A stretch of 5,148 nt of DNA from Oscillospiraceae bacterium (GCA_003508605.1 DNUB01000253.1:1-5148), one strand, 5' to 3'. Numbered from the stretch's first letter, positions 1 through 4,960 are shown. The notes: generated by a model from the sequence alone, not told the origin. A program made the numbers and translations.

Positions 1-15
1 TTGTTCCAAAATTCT

Positions 16-82
16 GAAGGCTTTTGCCTTCTCATTCGGCGTGTGCCGAATGGCGGTTTCGCCGTGCGGGTTTTGAACCGCA
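16..82. repeat. Array of four closely packed hairpins
   Basis: Four inverted repeats follow each other almost without spacers. They are GAAGGC-tttt-GCCTTC (16-31), an 8-bp stem CATTCGGC-gtgt-GCCGAATG (33-52), GGCG-gttt-CGCC (52-63, sharing base 52 with the previous stem) and TGCGG-gttttgaa-CCGCA (65-82). Three of the loops are four bases long. No reading frame here looks like a protein. The array could be a structured RNA or a degenerate palindromic repeat. The strand of any transcript is unknown, and the pattern may continue beyond the window start. Confidence 0.55.
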
Positions 83-232
83 ATGCTTTTCTCCTTATTT
101 TTTGTGGGTGCTTTGCTTTTCGGAGTTTGTTGGTGCGGTCATTAACATTGTTGTGCGGGTGGAGTTTGGGGCAAATTTTGAGATACGGAGCTTTATTTTT
201 TTCTTTTTGCAGGTACAGCTGTCGGAAAGCTT
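83..232. other. Non-coding T-rich stretch
   Basis: No credible gene, promoter pair or strong hairpin is visible. The plus strand is rich in T, with runs at 96-102 and 193-208. An open plus-strand frame passes through (24-554), but it has no recognisable domain, no ribosome binding site, and runs straight through all the palindromes of this region, so it is not called as a gene. Confidence 0.4.
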
Positions 233-272
233 GATTCCCCCGGCTTTTGCTGTTGGCAGAGGCGGGGGAATC
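233..272. repeat. Hairpin with perfect 10-bp stem
   Basis: GATTCCCCCG (233-242) is perfectly complementary in inverted order to CGGGGGAATC (263-272), with a 20-base loop containing the smaller stem CTG-ttgg-CAG (250-259). Neither strand has a T-run directly after the stem, so it is a poor terminator. Its right arm and following bases (260-282) resemble the interspersed repeat at 1314-1376 and 5085-5137. C-rich/G-rich hairpins of this shape occur at right ends of some IS200/IS605 elements, but no transposase gene is present here. Confidence 0.55.
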
Positions 273-285
273 GGTATTTCAATCT

Positions 286-433
286 GTACGCATAGGAATT
301 GTCACGGATCTTTTCGGCGGATTTTACATATGGCTGTGTTAAATTTTCTTGACTTGCGACTGCAAGCCTGCGAAAATTTGTCTTGTCCTCGGCAAAATCT
401 GCTCGAAATCCTTGTACCGATTTCTATGCGGAC
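286..433. repeat. 148-base imperfect palindrome (MITE-like or long hairpin element)
   Basis: Two arms meet at a centre near 359.5. Paired blocks, from outside in, are CGCATAG (289-295) with CTATGCG (424-430), extended as ATAGGAAT (292-299) with ATTTCTAT (420-427); GCGGATTTT (317-325) with AAAATCTGC (394-402); AAATTTTC (341-348) with GAAAATTT (372-379); and CTTGC (353-357) with GCAAG (362-366) around a 4-base loop. The outer blocks and the central stem are symmetric about 359.5 and the AAATTTTC block is off by one base. The segment could fold into one long hairpin as RNA or as single-stranded DNA. It encodes no recognisable protein. A short derivative appears at 1099-1123. Confidence 0.65.
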
Positions 434-454
434 ATTCTTATTCTGTTTTTTAAC

Positions 455-481
455 CCAATTGCAAAGCTTGTCTGCAATTGG
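455..481. repeat. Perfect 9-bp inverted repeat downstream of the SLOG gene
   Basis: CCAATTGCA (455-463) and TGCAATTGG (473-481) are perfect inverted copies around a 9-base loop. The hairpin lies about 90 bases past the SLOG stop codon. On the minus strand it is followed by GGGTTAAAAAACAG rather than a T-run, so it is not a standard intrinsic terminator, although it could protect or end the SLOG transcript. Confidence 0.5.
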
Positions 482-553
482 ATTCTGCGGTGCTTTAGCT
501 TACACACTATGGGCGGCAGTGACGCCAAAGAGGAAGGGGCAATTGTTTGATTA

Positions 554-575
554 GGGGTTATTCGGATTTTGATTA
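554..575 (+). repeat. Interspersed repeat, copy A
   Basis: The core TTCGGATTTTGATTA (561-575) matches copy B (1361-1374, TTCGGATTTTGACTA) and copy C (minus strand, 5099 down to 5086, TCGGATTTTGATTA). Only the distal part is conserved: the preceding GGGGTTA replaces GGGGGACA and the hairpin before it is not preserved. The last three bases, read on the minus strand, are the TAA stop codon of the SLOG gene, so the repeat abuts or forms the end of that gene. Confidence 0.55.
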
Positions 576-1058
576 CATTGCGCCTTGATTTTCCGCAATA
601 TTTATTACGGTCAATCCCTGCTGTTCTGCGATACGGACAGTTTGTCCCGTTCCGCTGCGCCACATGCCGCTGTAATAGCAGACGCACACCTCCGATAAGC
701 TTACAAGGCGCATATTGCGAACCTTCATGCAGCCGTCGAAATAATGCGCCGAGCATACTTGAACCGTATCCGCCGCCGACAGCAGCCGGTTAAACTCCGC
801 CTTGTCCTTTTCCCTCCAGTTCGCCGTCTGTTCTGCGGCAGGGCAGGGGAGAACCAGATGCAGCTTAATGGCGGGAAAGCGTTTGCGCAGCTCGATAACC
901 GTTTTTTCGCAAAGCATATCCCAACCTAAGGCGCCGCCTGCGTAAAAATTTTCCGCCCCCTGACTGATCAGCTTTTCAAGCTGCAGAACAAGAGCTTTTT
1001 TCAGCCGGTCCGTTTCCGTTATATTTCTGTGACCGGTAAAGCATACACTTTTAATCAT
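573..1058 (-). CDS. SLOG-family protein (DUF1273/YpsA-like)
   Basis: The protein has 161 residues. Conserved landmarks of the short SLOG (DUF1273, YpsA-like) proteins are visible: the N-terminal strand with CFTGHR (residues 6-11), the glycine-rich GGALGWD (41-47), LPC followed by EQ and Trp81 (70-81), and the C-terminal SGTGQT (135-140) followed by a helix. This is a Rossmann-like fold thought to bind nucleotides or nucleotide-derived ligands; cytosolic, with no signal peptide or membrane segment. Catalytic function is not established for this group, and YpsA of Bacillus has been linked to cell division. I chose the ATG at 1058 because GGAGGG (1067-1072) lies 8 bases upstream. The ATG at 1076 would place that ribosome binding site inside the coding sequence. 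The gene is divergent from the XRE regulator and its stop codon coincides with a repeat. Confidence 0.85.
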   Translation of the reverse strand: MIKSVCFTGHRNITETDRLKKALVLQLEKLISQGAENFYAGGALGWDMLCEKTVIELRKRFPAIKLHLVLPCPAAEQTANWREKDKAEFNRLLSAADTVQVCSAHYFDGCMKVRNMRLVSLSEVCVCYYSGMWRSGTGQTVRIAEQQGLTVINIAENQGAM

Positions 1059-1066
1059 GATCTTTT

Positions 1067-1072
1067 CCCTCC
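1067..1072 (-). promoter_or_regulatory. Ribosome binding site deciding the SLOG start
   Basis: Read on the minus strand this is GGAGGG, 8 bases before the ATG at 1058. The alternative ATG at 1076 overlaps it, which argues for the shorter, 161-residue protein. Confidence 0.8.
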
Positions 1073-1098
1073 GCATGGATTTGTAAAAAGCTGTTTCT

Positions 1099-1123
1099 AT
1101 AGGAATGGCGTGTGAATTTCTAT
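1099..1123. repeat. Short hairpin, apparent deleted copy of the 286-433 palindrome
   Basis: ATAGGAAT (1099-1106) and ATTTCTAT (1116-1123) pair across a 9-base loop with a single G-T wobble. The same two 8-mers, with the same wobble position, are near the outer ends of the large palindrome (292-299 and 420-427), where about 120 bases separate them. Bases after the right arm are also similar (CGGA). This suggests a common origin with loss of the interior. Confidence 0.4.
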
Positions 1124-1313
1124 CGGAGCGGCTTCTGACCGCTGCCTGACATCAGCCGCCCCTTGTACGTTTTGCTTTTCACAAGGTTTATTGAGTTTCC
1201 CGTTATCCGCTTCCCGCCGAAATCTCTTTGCAATTCCGCCGAACAGTTCGGGCAGGCTTCAATGAGGGGCAGAGCCCCTAATTTATGAAAAATCCGCGGC
1301 GTAAGTCCCGCCG

Positions 1314-1376
1314 TCTAATGGAGTCTTTGCCTTTTGTTTGAGGCAAAAGTCGGGGGACATTCGGATTTTGACTATA
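1314..1376 (+). repeat. Interspersed repeat, copy B
   Basis: The order is TCT-AATGGA (1314-1322), a hairpin TTTGCCT (1326-1332)/AGGCAAA (1341-1347), then GGGGGACATTCGGATTTTGA (1352-1371) and CTATA. Copy C on the minus strand has the same order, CTGAATGGA, hairpin, GGGGGACATCGGATTTTGA, but its stem bases are CCGCCT/AGGCGG, so pairing is kept while sequence changes. Copy B lies inside the SLOG leader, and its distal end is next to that gene's promoter. Confidence 0.6.
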
Positions 1377-1379
1377 TAC

Positions 1380-1408
1380 ATTATAGCATAACGGTACTTA
1401 CATTACAA
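1380..1408 (-). promoter_or_regulatory. Sigma-A promoter for the SLOG gene
   Basis: On the minus strand, TTGTAA (1408 down to 1403) is followed after exactly 17 bases by TATAAT (1385 down to 1380). The -10 box is perfect and is preceded by TGC, an extended -10 (TGnTATAAT). The -35 box matches the consensus at four of six positions. Transcription would start near 1373 and run towards the SLOG gene. The -35 box overlaps the left half of an inverted repeat that may be an operator. Confidence 0.7.
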
Positions 1409-1438
1409 GCGGGCGGTACAATAATACTCACTGTAATG
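1401..1438. promoter_or_regulatory. Candidate operator: CATTACA inverted repeat between divergent genes
   Basis: CATTACA (1401-1407) and TGTAATG (1432-1438) are perfect inverted 7-mers whose centres are 31 bases apart, about three helical turns. The left half overlaps the -35 box of the SLOG promoter. The pair flanks TACAAT (1417-1422), a 5-of-6 match to a -10 box for the plus-strand regulator gene, although no good -35 box accompanies it. A direct repeat CGGTAC (1392-1397, 1414-1419) lies in the same region. Binding by the XRE protein encoded next door is an inference from position. Confidence 0.4.
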
Positions 1439-1467
1439 GTAAAATAATATTAAAGGTGGTGGTAAAG

Positions 1468-1782
1468 ATGAATACAAACGAGCGATTGCAAAAAATCATA
1501 AACGAACGGGGCTGGACTTACTACAGGCTGTCGAAAAACAGCGGCTTATCGGAGTCTACGGTAACAAATATCTTTAAGCGGAATACCGTCCCCTCGATCC
1601 CGACCTTAGAGCTTATCTGCAAGGGCTTCGGAATAACTCTGTCACAATTTTTTGCAGACGGCGATATGGTTGAACTCACCTCCGATCTTAAACGGATTTT
1701 TGACGGCTGGAGCAATCTTACTCCTAAGCAGAAGCAAGCCGTTTTGCAGGTGATCGACGCTATGAAGAACGACAGCGAGTAG
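1468..1782 (+). CDS. XRE-family helix-turn-helix transcriptional regulator
   Basis: The protein has 104 residues. An N-terminal XRE/Cro-C1-type DNA-binding domain covers about residues 5-62: NERLQKIINERGWTYYRLSK leads into the turn NSGLSES (24-30), then the recognition helix STVTNIFKR (30-38), and the closing helices with PSIPTLELICKGFGITLSQFF (42-62, shown here only as landmark P42, L47, F54, F62). The C-terminal part (about 66-104) is a short helical extension with LTPKQKQAVLQVIDAMK, probably for dimerisation. It is expected to be a cytosolic repressor. The ATG at 1468 was chosen because AAAGGTGG (1452-1459) lies 8 bases before it, whereas the GTG at 1456 falls within that site. Divergence from the SLOG gene and the inverted repeat between them suggest control of itself and that neighbour. 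The effector is unknown. Confidence 0.85.
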   Translation: MNTNERLQKIINERGWTYYRLSKNSGLSESTVTNIFKRNTVPSIPTLELICKGFGITLSQFFADGDMVELTSDLKRIFDGWSNLTPKQKQAVLQVIDAMKNDSE

Positions 1783-1828
1783 AATCAGGAAGCCTCGGGA
1801 AAGCCTTTTTGCGGGTTTGTTATACCGT

Positions 1829-1863
1829 CCCTCTGCTGAGGAAAAGCCGGCAGGGGGATTTTT
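1829..1863 (+). terminator. Intrinsic terminator of the XRE gene
   Basis: CCCTCTGC (1829-1836) pairs with GCAGGGGG (1850-1857) over 8 bp including one G-T wobble, with a 13-base loop, followed by ATTTTTGCACTTTT. It lies 46 bases after the XRE stop codon and fits a rho-independent terminator on the plus strand. Confidence 0.75.
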
Positions 1864-2029
1864 GCACTTTTGGCTGCTCCGGGGCACCTGATATGCGATA
1901 CGTATACAAGCTTCCCGCTCCTCTTCGGGGTGGATTTTATCTTCCTTTTTCTACTCCCCATTTTCTCCGAAAAATAAACCTCAAGCTGATTAAAGGCAAC
2001 AGCGATACCGTTTTCGATAAACGCCGCAG
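1864..2029. other. Intergenic spacer between convergent genes, no feature seen
   Basis: This stretch separates the plus-strand XRE terminator from the end of the minus-strand operon. No open frame looks like a protein, and no convincing promoter or strong hairpin was found. It is moderately pyrimidine-rich on the plus strand (1932-1970). Confidence 0.4.
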
Positions 2030-2062
2030 AACCGAATAGCTGACAAGGTCTGCAATTCGGTT
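2030..2062. repeat. 33-base near-perfect palindrome between convergent genes
   Basis: AACCGAAT (2030-2037) pairs with ATTCGGTT (2055-2062). Inside, an A-A mismatch is followed by GC (2039-2040) with GC (2052-2053), a T-T mismatch, then GAC (2042-2044) with GTC (2048-2050) around the loop AAG. The element is thus symmetric throughout, with 13 pairs and two single mismatches. No T-run follows on either strand, so it is not a simple terminator. It could be a protein-binding site, a backup RNA stem or a repeat remnant. Confidence 0.5.
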
Positions 2063-2071
2063 AAAGAATAG

Positions 2072-2115
2072 TATAAAATGCAAAACAACAGCTCCCCACG
2101 TAAGCAGGGAGCTGT
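2072..2115 (-). terminator. Intrinsic terminator of the plsC-ispH/rpsA operon
   Basis: On the minus strand, ACAGCTCCC (2115 down to 2107) pairs perfectly over 9 bp with GGGAGCTGT (2096 down to 2088) around a 10-base loop. It is followed by TGTTTTGCATTTTATA. The stem starts 14 bases after the stop codon of the IspH-S1 gene, so it ends the operon. Confidence 0.9.
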
Positions 2116-2129
2116 AATTTCGCATAATA

Positions 2130-4253
2130 TTATTCTTCGGAAGCAGCCTCTTCCGAAGCGGTTTCTTCGGCAGCCTCCTCCGCCGCTTCCACATTTTCGG
2201 CTTTTTCGTCAGCCTCCTCGGAATCGGCAGCCTGCTCTTCAAGCAATTCCTTGATGGAAAGACTTACTCTGTTCTTTTCCTGATCTATTTCGGTTATCTT
2301 AGCCTCAACCATTTGTCCCACGGTAAGGTACTGAGCCACATTGGTAACTCTGTCAAGGCTTATCTGGCTTATATGGATAAGACCGTCAACGCCGGGGATA
2401 ATCTGGGCAAACGCACCGAAGGGGGTGGTGCTTACGATCTGTACCTTTACAATGTCGCCGACAGCAAACTCCGCCAAAAACTTTGTCCAAGGGTTGTCGT
2501 CGGGATTCTTTGCGCCAAGGCTTACACGCTTCTTTTCGGGATCGTAGCTTTTTACGTAAACCTCAAGCTTGTCGCCTACGGAAACGATTTCCTTAGGGTG
2601 TCTGATTCTGTTCCAGGTAAGCTCGGAGGAATGAACCATTCCGTCTACTCCGCCAAGATCCACGAATACGCCGTAGCTTTCCATAGACTTGACCTCGCCC
2701 ACATACCTCTTGCCCACTTCAATTTCAGACCAGAACTTCTCCTTAAGAGCGTCGCTTTCCTCCTTAAGGGCATTTTTGATAGAGCCTACCACCTTGCCCC
2801 TGCCCTCGGAAACCTCGATTATTTTAAGCTTAACTTCCTTCTTAAGCAATGTTTCCAGCTTCTTTGCCAGCTCCTCGGGATTTTCGGGCTGATCCCCTCT
2901 TCTTCCTCTGGATATTCCCGTGTGAGATGCGGGAACAAATACTCTCGTACCCTCACAGGTAACGATTACGCCGCCCTTAACCACATTTGTAACAATGCCG
3001 GTAACCGTGGCGTTGTTTGTGCAGGCGTCGGCAAGCTTTTCAAGACCCGCCGCAGCGTCGACCCGCTTTTTGGACAGGTAAACCATGCCGTCCTGATCGT
3101 TAATGCTTGTAACGACGCATTCGATCTCATCGCCGGGTTTAACCACGTCCTTGGGGAGCATACCGGGGGCGGCGGTCAGCTCGTCCGCAGGTATGTAGCC
3201 GCTGTGCTTTGTGCCGATATCAACAATGGCTTCGGTATTATTGACAGCTACGACATAAGCCTTTACCCTATTCCCTATATATACTCTTTTGAAGGTTTTA
3301 TCAACCTCCGCCATGAAATCGATATCCATTTCATCAGTCTTTGTGATTTCGCTCATATATCTATGAACCTCCTTAATTTTGCCGTAGGGAGTAGAAGCCC
3401 CGGCGGTAATACCTATGTTAATATCCTGTCCCCGTTTCTCTGTACGCTTCATCAAAACAAGGTCGGATAACACAGCATTGATATGGTCTGCCGAAAGCTC
3501 CTCTGCGCTTTCGGCGAAAAAGGTCCTGCAGTGCTTTTGACAAATCTCTGCAAGCTTGGCGGTATTGCTGCTTTCCCTTCCGCCTACAACAATCATCAAA
3601 TCGCAATCGGAAGCCAATTTTTCCGCTTCGTTTTGCCGACAGGTAGTCGCTCTACATATTGTATCAAAAATTCTTAAATTTGTACAGTGCTTTTTAATAA
3701 TTTTTTTATATTCTATCCATTTTGACAATTTGCCGGTGGTTTGGGACAGGAAAATTAGTGAATTTTGTACAAATTCGCTCTCCGTTTCCACTAATTTCTC
3801 AATATCCTCCGCCGAATTTACAACCAATGCTTTAGTGCGGCAATGCCCTACTATGCCCCTTACCTCCGGGTGAGAGGGGTCGCCTGCAATAAGAACGTTT
3901 GCGCCCTTTCCGCTTTCCTCCTCCACTATTTTGTGGATTTTTACCACCTTTGGGCAGGTTGCGTCAATATAAGGGATATTCCGTCGAATAAGCTCGTCGT
4001 ATACCGACTGCGCCACTCCGTGGCTTCTTATGATAACGGGCTTGCCGTCTTTTATCTCGTCAAGGCTTTCCGCCGCATATACGCCCTTGCTTTCCAGCTC
4101 CTTTATCACAAAGGGATTGTGGATAAGCTGACCCAATGTATATCCTCCGCCCGCCTCGGCTAATTTTTCCGCCTCGGTTACGGCTCTTTTCACTCCAAAG
4201 CAGAAGCCTGCGGTTTCGGCTGTGATTATGTTGATTTTGATGTGGGTGTTCAT
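2130..4253 (-). CDS. ispH-rpsA: IspH (HMBPP reductase) fused to ribosomal protein S1
   Basis: The protein has 707 residues. Residues about 7-290 are IspH, the [4Fe-4S] enzyme that reduces HMBPP to IPP and DMAPP in the last step of the MEP isoprenoid pathway. The three cluster cysteines are in GFCFGV (C18), DATCPK (C100) and DTICRAT (C200). Substrate-site residues are in HNP (H46), SHGV (H78), HPEV (E130), SQTT (169-173), SSN (228-230) and GAST (S287). Residues about 326-670 carry four S1 RNA-binding domains (about 326-397, 412-494, 512-581, 597-668); the second is the least typical. Residues 672-707 form a tail with 15 Glu and 11 Ala. S1 helps mRNA bind the 30S subunit. Such fusions are known in Clostridia. 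The ATG at 4253 has AAAGGG 10 bases upstream, 17 bases after plsC ends. A stronger site lies inside, before Met300. Confidence 0.96.
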   Translation of the reverse strand: MNTHIKINIITAETAGFCFGVKRAVTEAEKLAEAGGGYTLGQLIHNPFVIKELESKGVYAAESLDEIKDGKPVIIRSHGVAQSVYDELIRRNIPYIDATCPKVVKIHKIVEEESGKGANVLIAGDPSHPEVRGIVGHCRTKALVVNSAEDIEKLVETESEFVQNSLIFLSQTTGKLSKWIEYKKIIKKHCTNLRIFDTICRATTCRQNEAEKLASDCDLMIVVGGRESSNTAKLAEICQKHCRTFFAESAEELSADHINAVLSDLVLMKRTEKRGQDINIGITAGASTPYGKIKEVHRYMSEITKTDEMDIDFMAEVDKTFKRVYIGNRVKAYVVAVNNTEAIVDIGTKHSGYIPADELTAAPGMLPKDVVKPGDEIECVVTSINDQDGMVYLSKKRVDAAAGLEKLADACTNNATVTGIVTNVVKGGVIVTCEGTRVFVPASHTGISRGRRGDQPENPEELAKKLETLLKKEVKLKIIEVSEGRGKVVGSIKNALKEESDALKEKFWSEIEVGKRYVGEVKSMESYGVFVDLGGVDGMVHSSELTWNRIRHPKEIVSVGDKLEVYVKSYDPEKKRVSLGAKNPDDNPWTKFLAEFAVGDIVKVQIVSTTPFGAFAQIIPGVDGLIHISQISLDRVTNVAQYLTVGQMVEAKITEIDQEKNRVSLSIKELLEEQAADSEEADEKAENVEAAEEAAEETASEEAASEE
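3354..3374 (-). promoter_or_regulatory. Internal Shine-Dalgarno and ATG at the IspH/S1 junction
   Basis: Read on the minus strand, AAGGAGGT (3374 down to 3367) lies 10 bases before an in-frame ATG (3356 down to 3354), which is Met300 of the fusion. Initiation there would give a 408-residue protein beginning MSEITK and holding all four S1 domains without the enzyme. The site is closer to the anti-Shine-Dalgarno consensus than the AAAGGG at the gene's own start. Caution: the same bases encode Lys-Glu-Val near the end of IspH, a residue pattern that may be kept for protein reasons. Use of the site is an inference. Confidence 0.45.
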
Positions 4254-4263
4254 ATTCTGTTTA

Positions 4264-4269
4264 CCCTTT
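4264..4269 (-). promoter_or_regulatory. Ribosome binding site of the ispH-rpsA gene
   Basis: On the minus strand AAAGGG lies 10 bases before the ATG at 4253, inside the 17-base gap after plsC. The tight spacing suggests co-transcription and possibly coupled translation. Confidence 0.6.
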
Positions 4270-4270
4270 A

Positions 4271-4960
4271 TCAGGCGTTTTCGGAGGGGATTTCCCCGCC
4301 GCCGTCGGGAAGCGTCTTACGGGCTGCTTCGTTGTCGTCGGAGGGAAGGGGGATATTGTATTTTTGACAAATCTGCTTTTGAAGAAGGGCGATATCGTCC
4401 ATAATTCTTGAAGACGCCTTTTTTATCTGTTTTCTGTCGGTCATATCGGTTATGGCTATTTCCTCCTTGGGGATCATTTTGCCCACCGCTACCGTACAAT
4501 GACGCTTCTTTCCGTCGGGAGCGTACATAATACATACGGGAACAACGGGAGCGTCGGCCGTTCCCGCTATCACCGCAACCCCGGATTTTGCCCTTGCCAG
4601 CCTTCCGTCCTTGGAGCGGGTGCCCTCGGGGAAGATTATGAAGATTTTGTTTTTCCTTATGTCCTCAACGGCTCTGTCCAACGCTCCCGTGTCCTTTGCG
4701 CCCCTTACTACGGGGAATGCGCCGCACTGCTTTATTATCCAGGCAAAAATTTTGTTTTTAAACAGCTCGGATTTGGCCATAAAGCTGAAGTGCCCCTTAA
4801 ATACGCCCGCCAAAACGGGGGGATCGGAGTAGCTTTGGTGATTGCAGGCCACGATAAAGCCGCCCTTCAGCCCGGGAATGTTTTCCCTGTTTAATACAGT
4901 CGCCTTATATTTAATATGGAGAAAGAATATTTCCACCAATTTTCTGAAAAACATATACAT
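4271..4960 (-). CDS. plsC: 1-acyl-sn-glycerol-3-phosphate acyltransferase (PlsC family)
   Basis: The protein has 229 residues. It transfers an acyl chain to the sn-2 position of lysophosphatidate to make phosphatidate, the phospholipid precursor, at the inner face of the membrane. Acyltransferase motifs appear in order: NHQSYSD (40-46, catalytic H41-x4-D46), FPVVRG (82-87), FPEGTRS (110-116, E112) and VVPV (139-142). The N-terminus (MYMFFRKLVEIFF) is a hydrophobic/basic membrane-association segment rather than a clear signal peptide. After about residue 205 there is a polar, probably disordered tail. I chose the ATG at 4960, with AGAAGG (4973-4978) 12 bases upstream, over a TTG at 5050 whose extra 30 residues are basic and lie over palindromic leader DNA. 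It is the first gene of the visible operon, followed by ispH-rpsA. Substrate choice within the family cannot be fixed from sequence alone. Confidence 0.9.
   Translation of the reverse strand: MYMFFRKLVEIFFLHIKYKATVLNRENIPGLKGGFIVACNHQSYSDPPVLAGVFKGHFSFMAKSELFKNKIFAWIIKQCGAFPVVRGAKDTGALDRAVEDIRKNKIFIIFPEGTRSKDGRLARAKSGVAVIAGTADAPVVPVCIMYAPDGKKRHCTVAVGKMIPKEEIAITDMTDRKQIKKASSRIMDDIALLQKQICQKYNIPLPSDDNEAARKTLPDGGGEIPSENA

Larger units (their letters stand above)
1059..1373 (-). promoter_or_regulatory. Long hairpin-rich leader upstream of the SLOG gene
   Basis: If transcription starts near 1373 from the promoter at 1380-1408, the SLOG mRNA has an untranslated leader of about 315 bases with no obvious gene. 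It contains several stems: 1326-1347 (TTTGCCT/AGGCAAA), 1297-1313 (CGGCG/CGCCG), 1265-1279 (AGGGGC-aga-GCCCCT), 1239-1251 (CCGAA/TTCGG), 1161-1186 (CCTTGT/ACAAGG), 1127-1143 (AGCGG/CCGCT) and 1099-1123. None has a downstream T-run on the minus strand, so attenuation by termination is not evident. I do not recognise a known riboswitch. Part of the leader is interspersed repeat copy B. Confidence 0.4.

Noticed and set aside
16..82. CRISPR array
   Set aside because: The hairpins differ in sequence and there are no equal direct repeats with unique spacers.
24..554. Plus-strand open frame of 176 codons
   Set aside because: No domain, no ribosome binding site, cysteine- and phenylalanine-rich composition, and it runs through the 233-272, 286-433 and 455-481 palindromes; it looks like chance translation of repeat DNA.
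424..756. Minus-strand open frame of 110 codons
   Set aside because: It overlaps the SLOG gene in another frame and continues into repeat DNA; arginine-rich, no recognisable domain.
1059..1076. Upstream ATG at 1076 as SLOG start
   Set aside because: It would use the GGAGGG ribosome binding site as coding sequence; the ATG at 1058 is correctly spaced and begins the conserved strand.
1456..1467. GTG at 1456 as start of the XRE regulator
   Set aside because: It lies inside AAAGGTGG, the evident ribosome binding site for the ATG at 1468.
2313..3470. Plus-strand open frame of 385 codons
   Set aside because: It lies wholly antisense to the S1 part of the well-supported IspH-S1 gene and has no motif of its own.
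4499..4894. Plus-strand open frame of 131 codons
   Set aside because: Antisense to plsC, which has all four acyltransferase motifs; no independent support.
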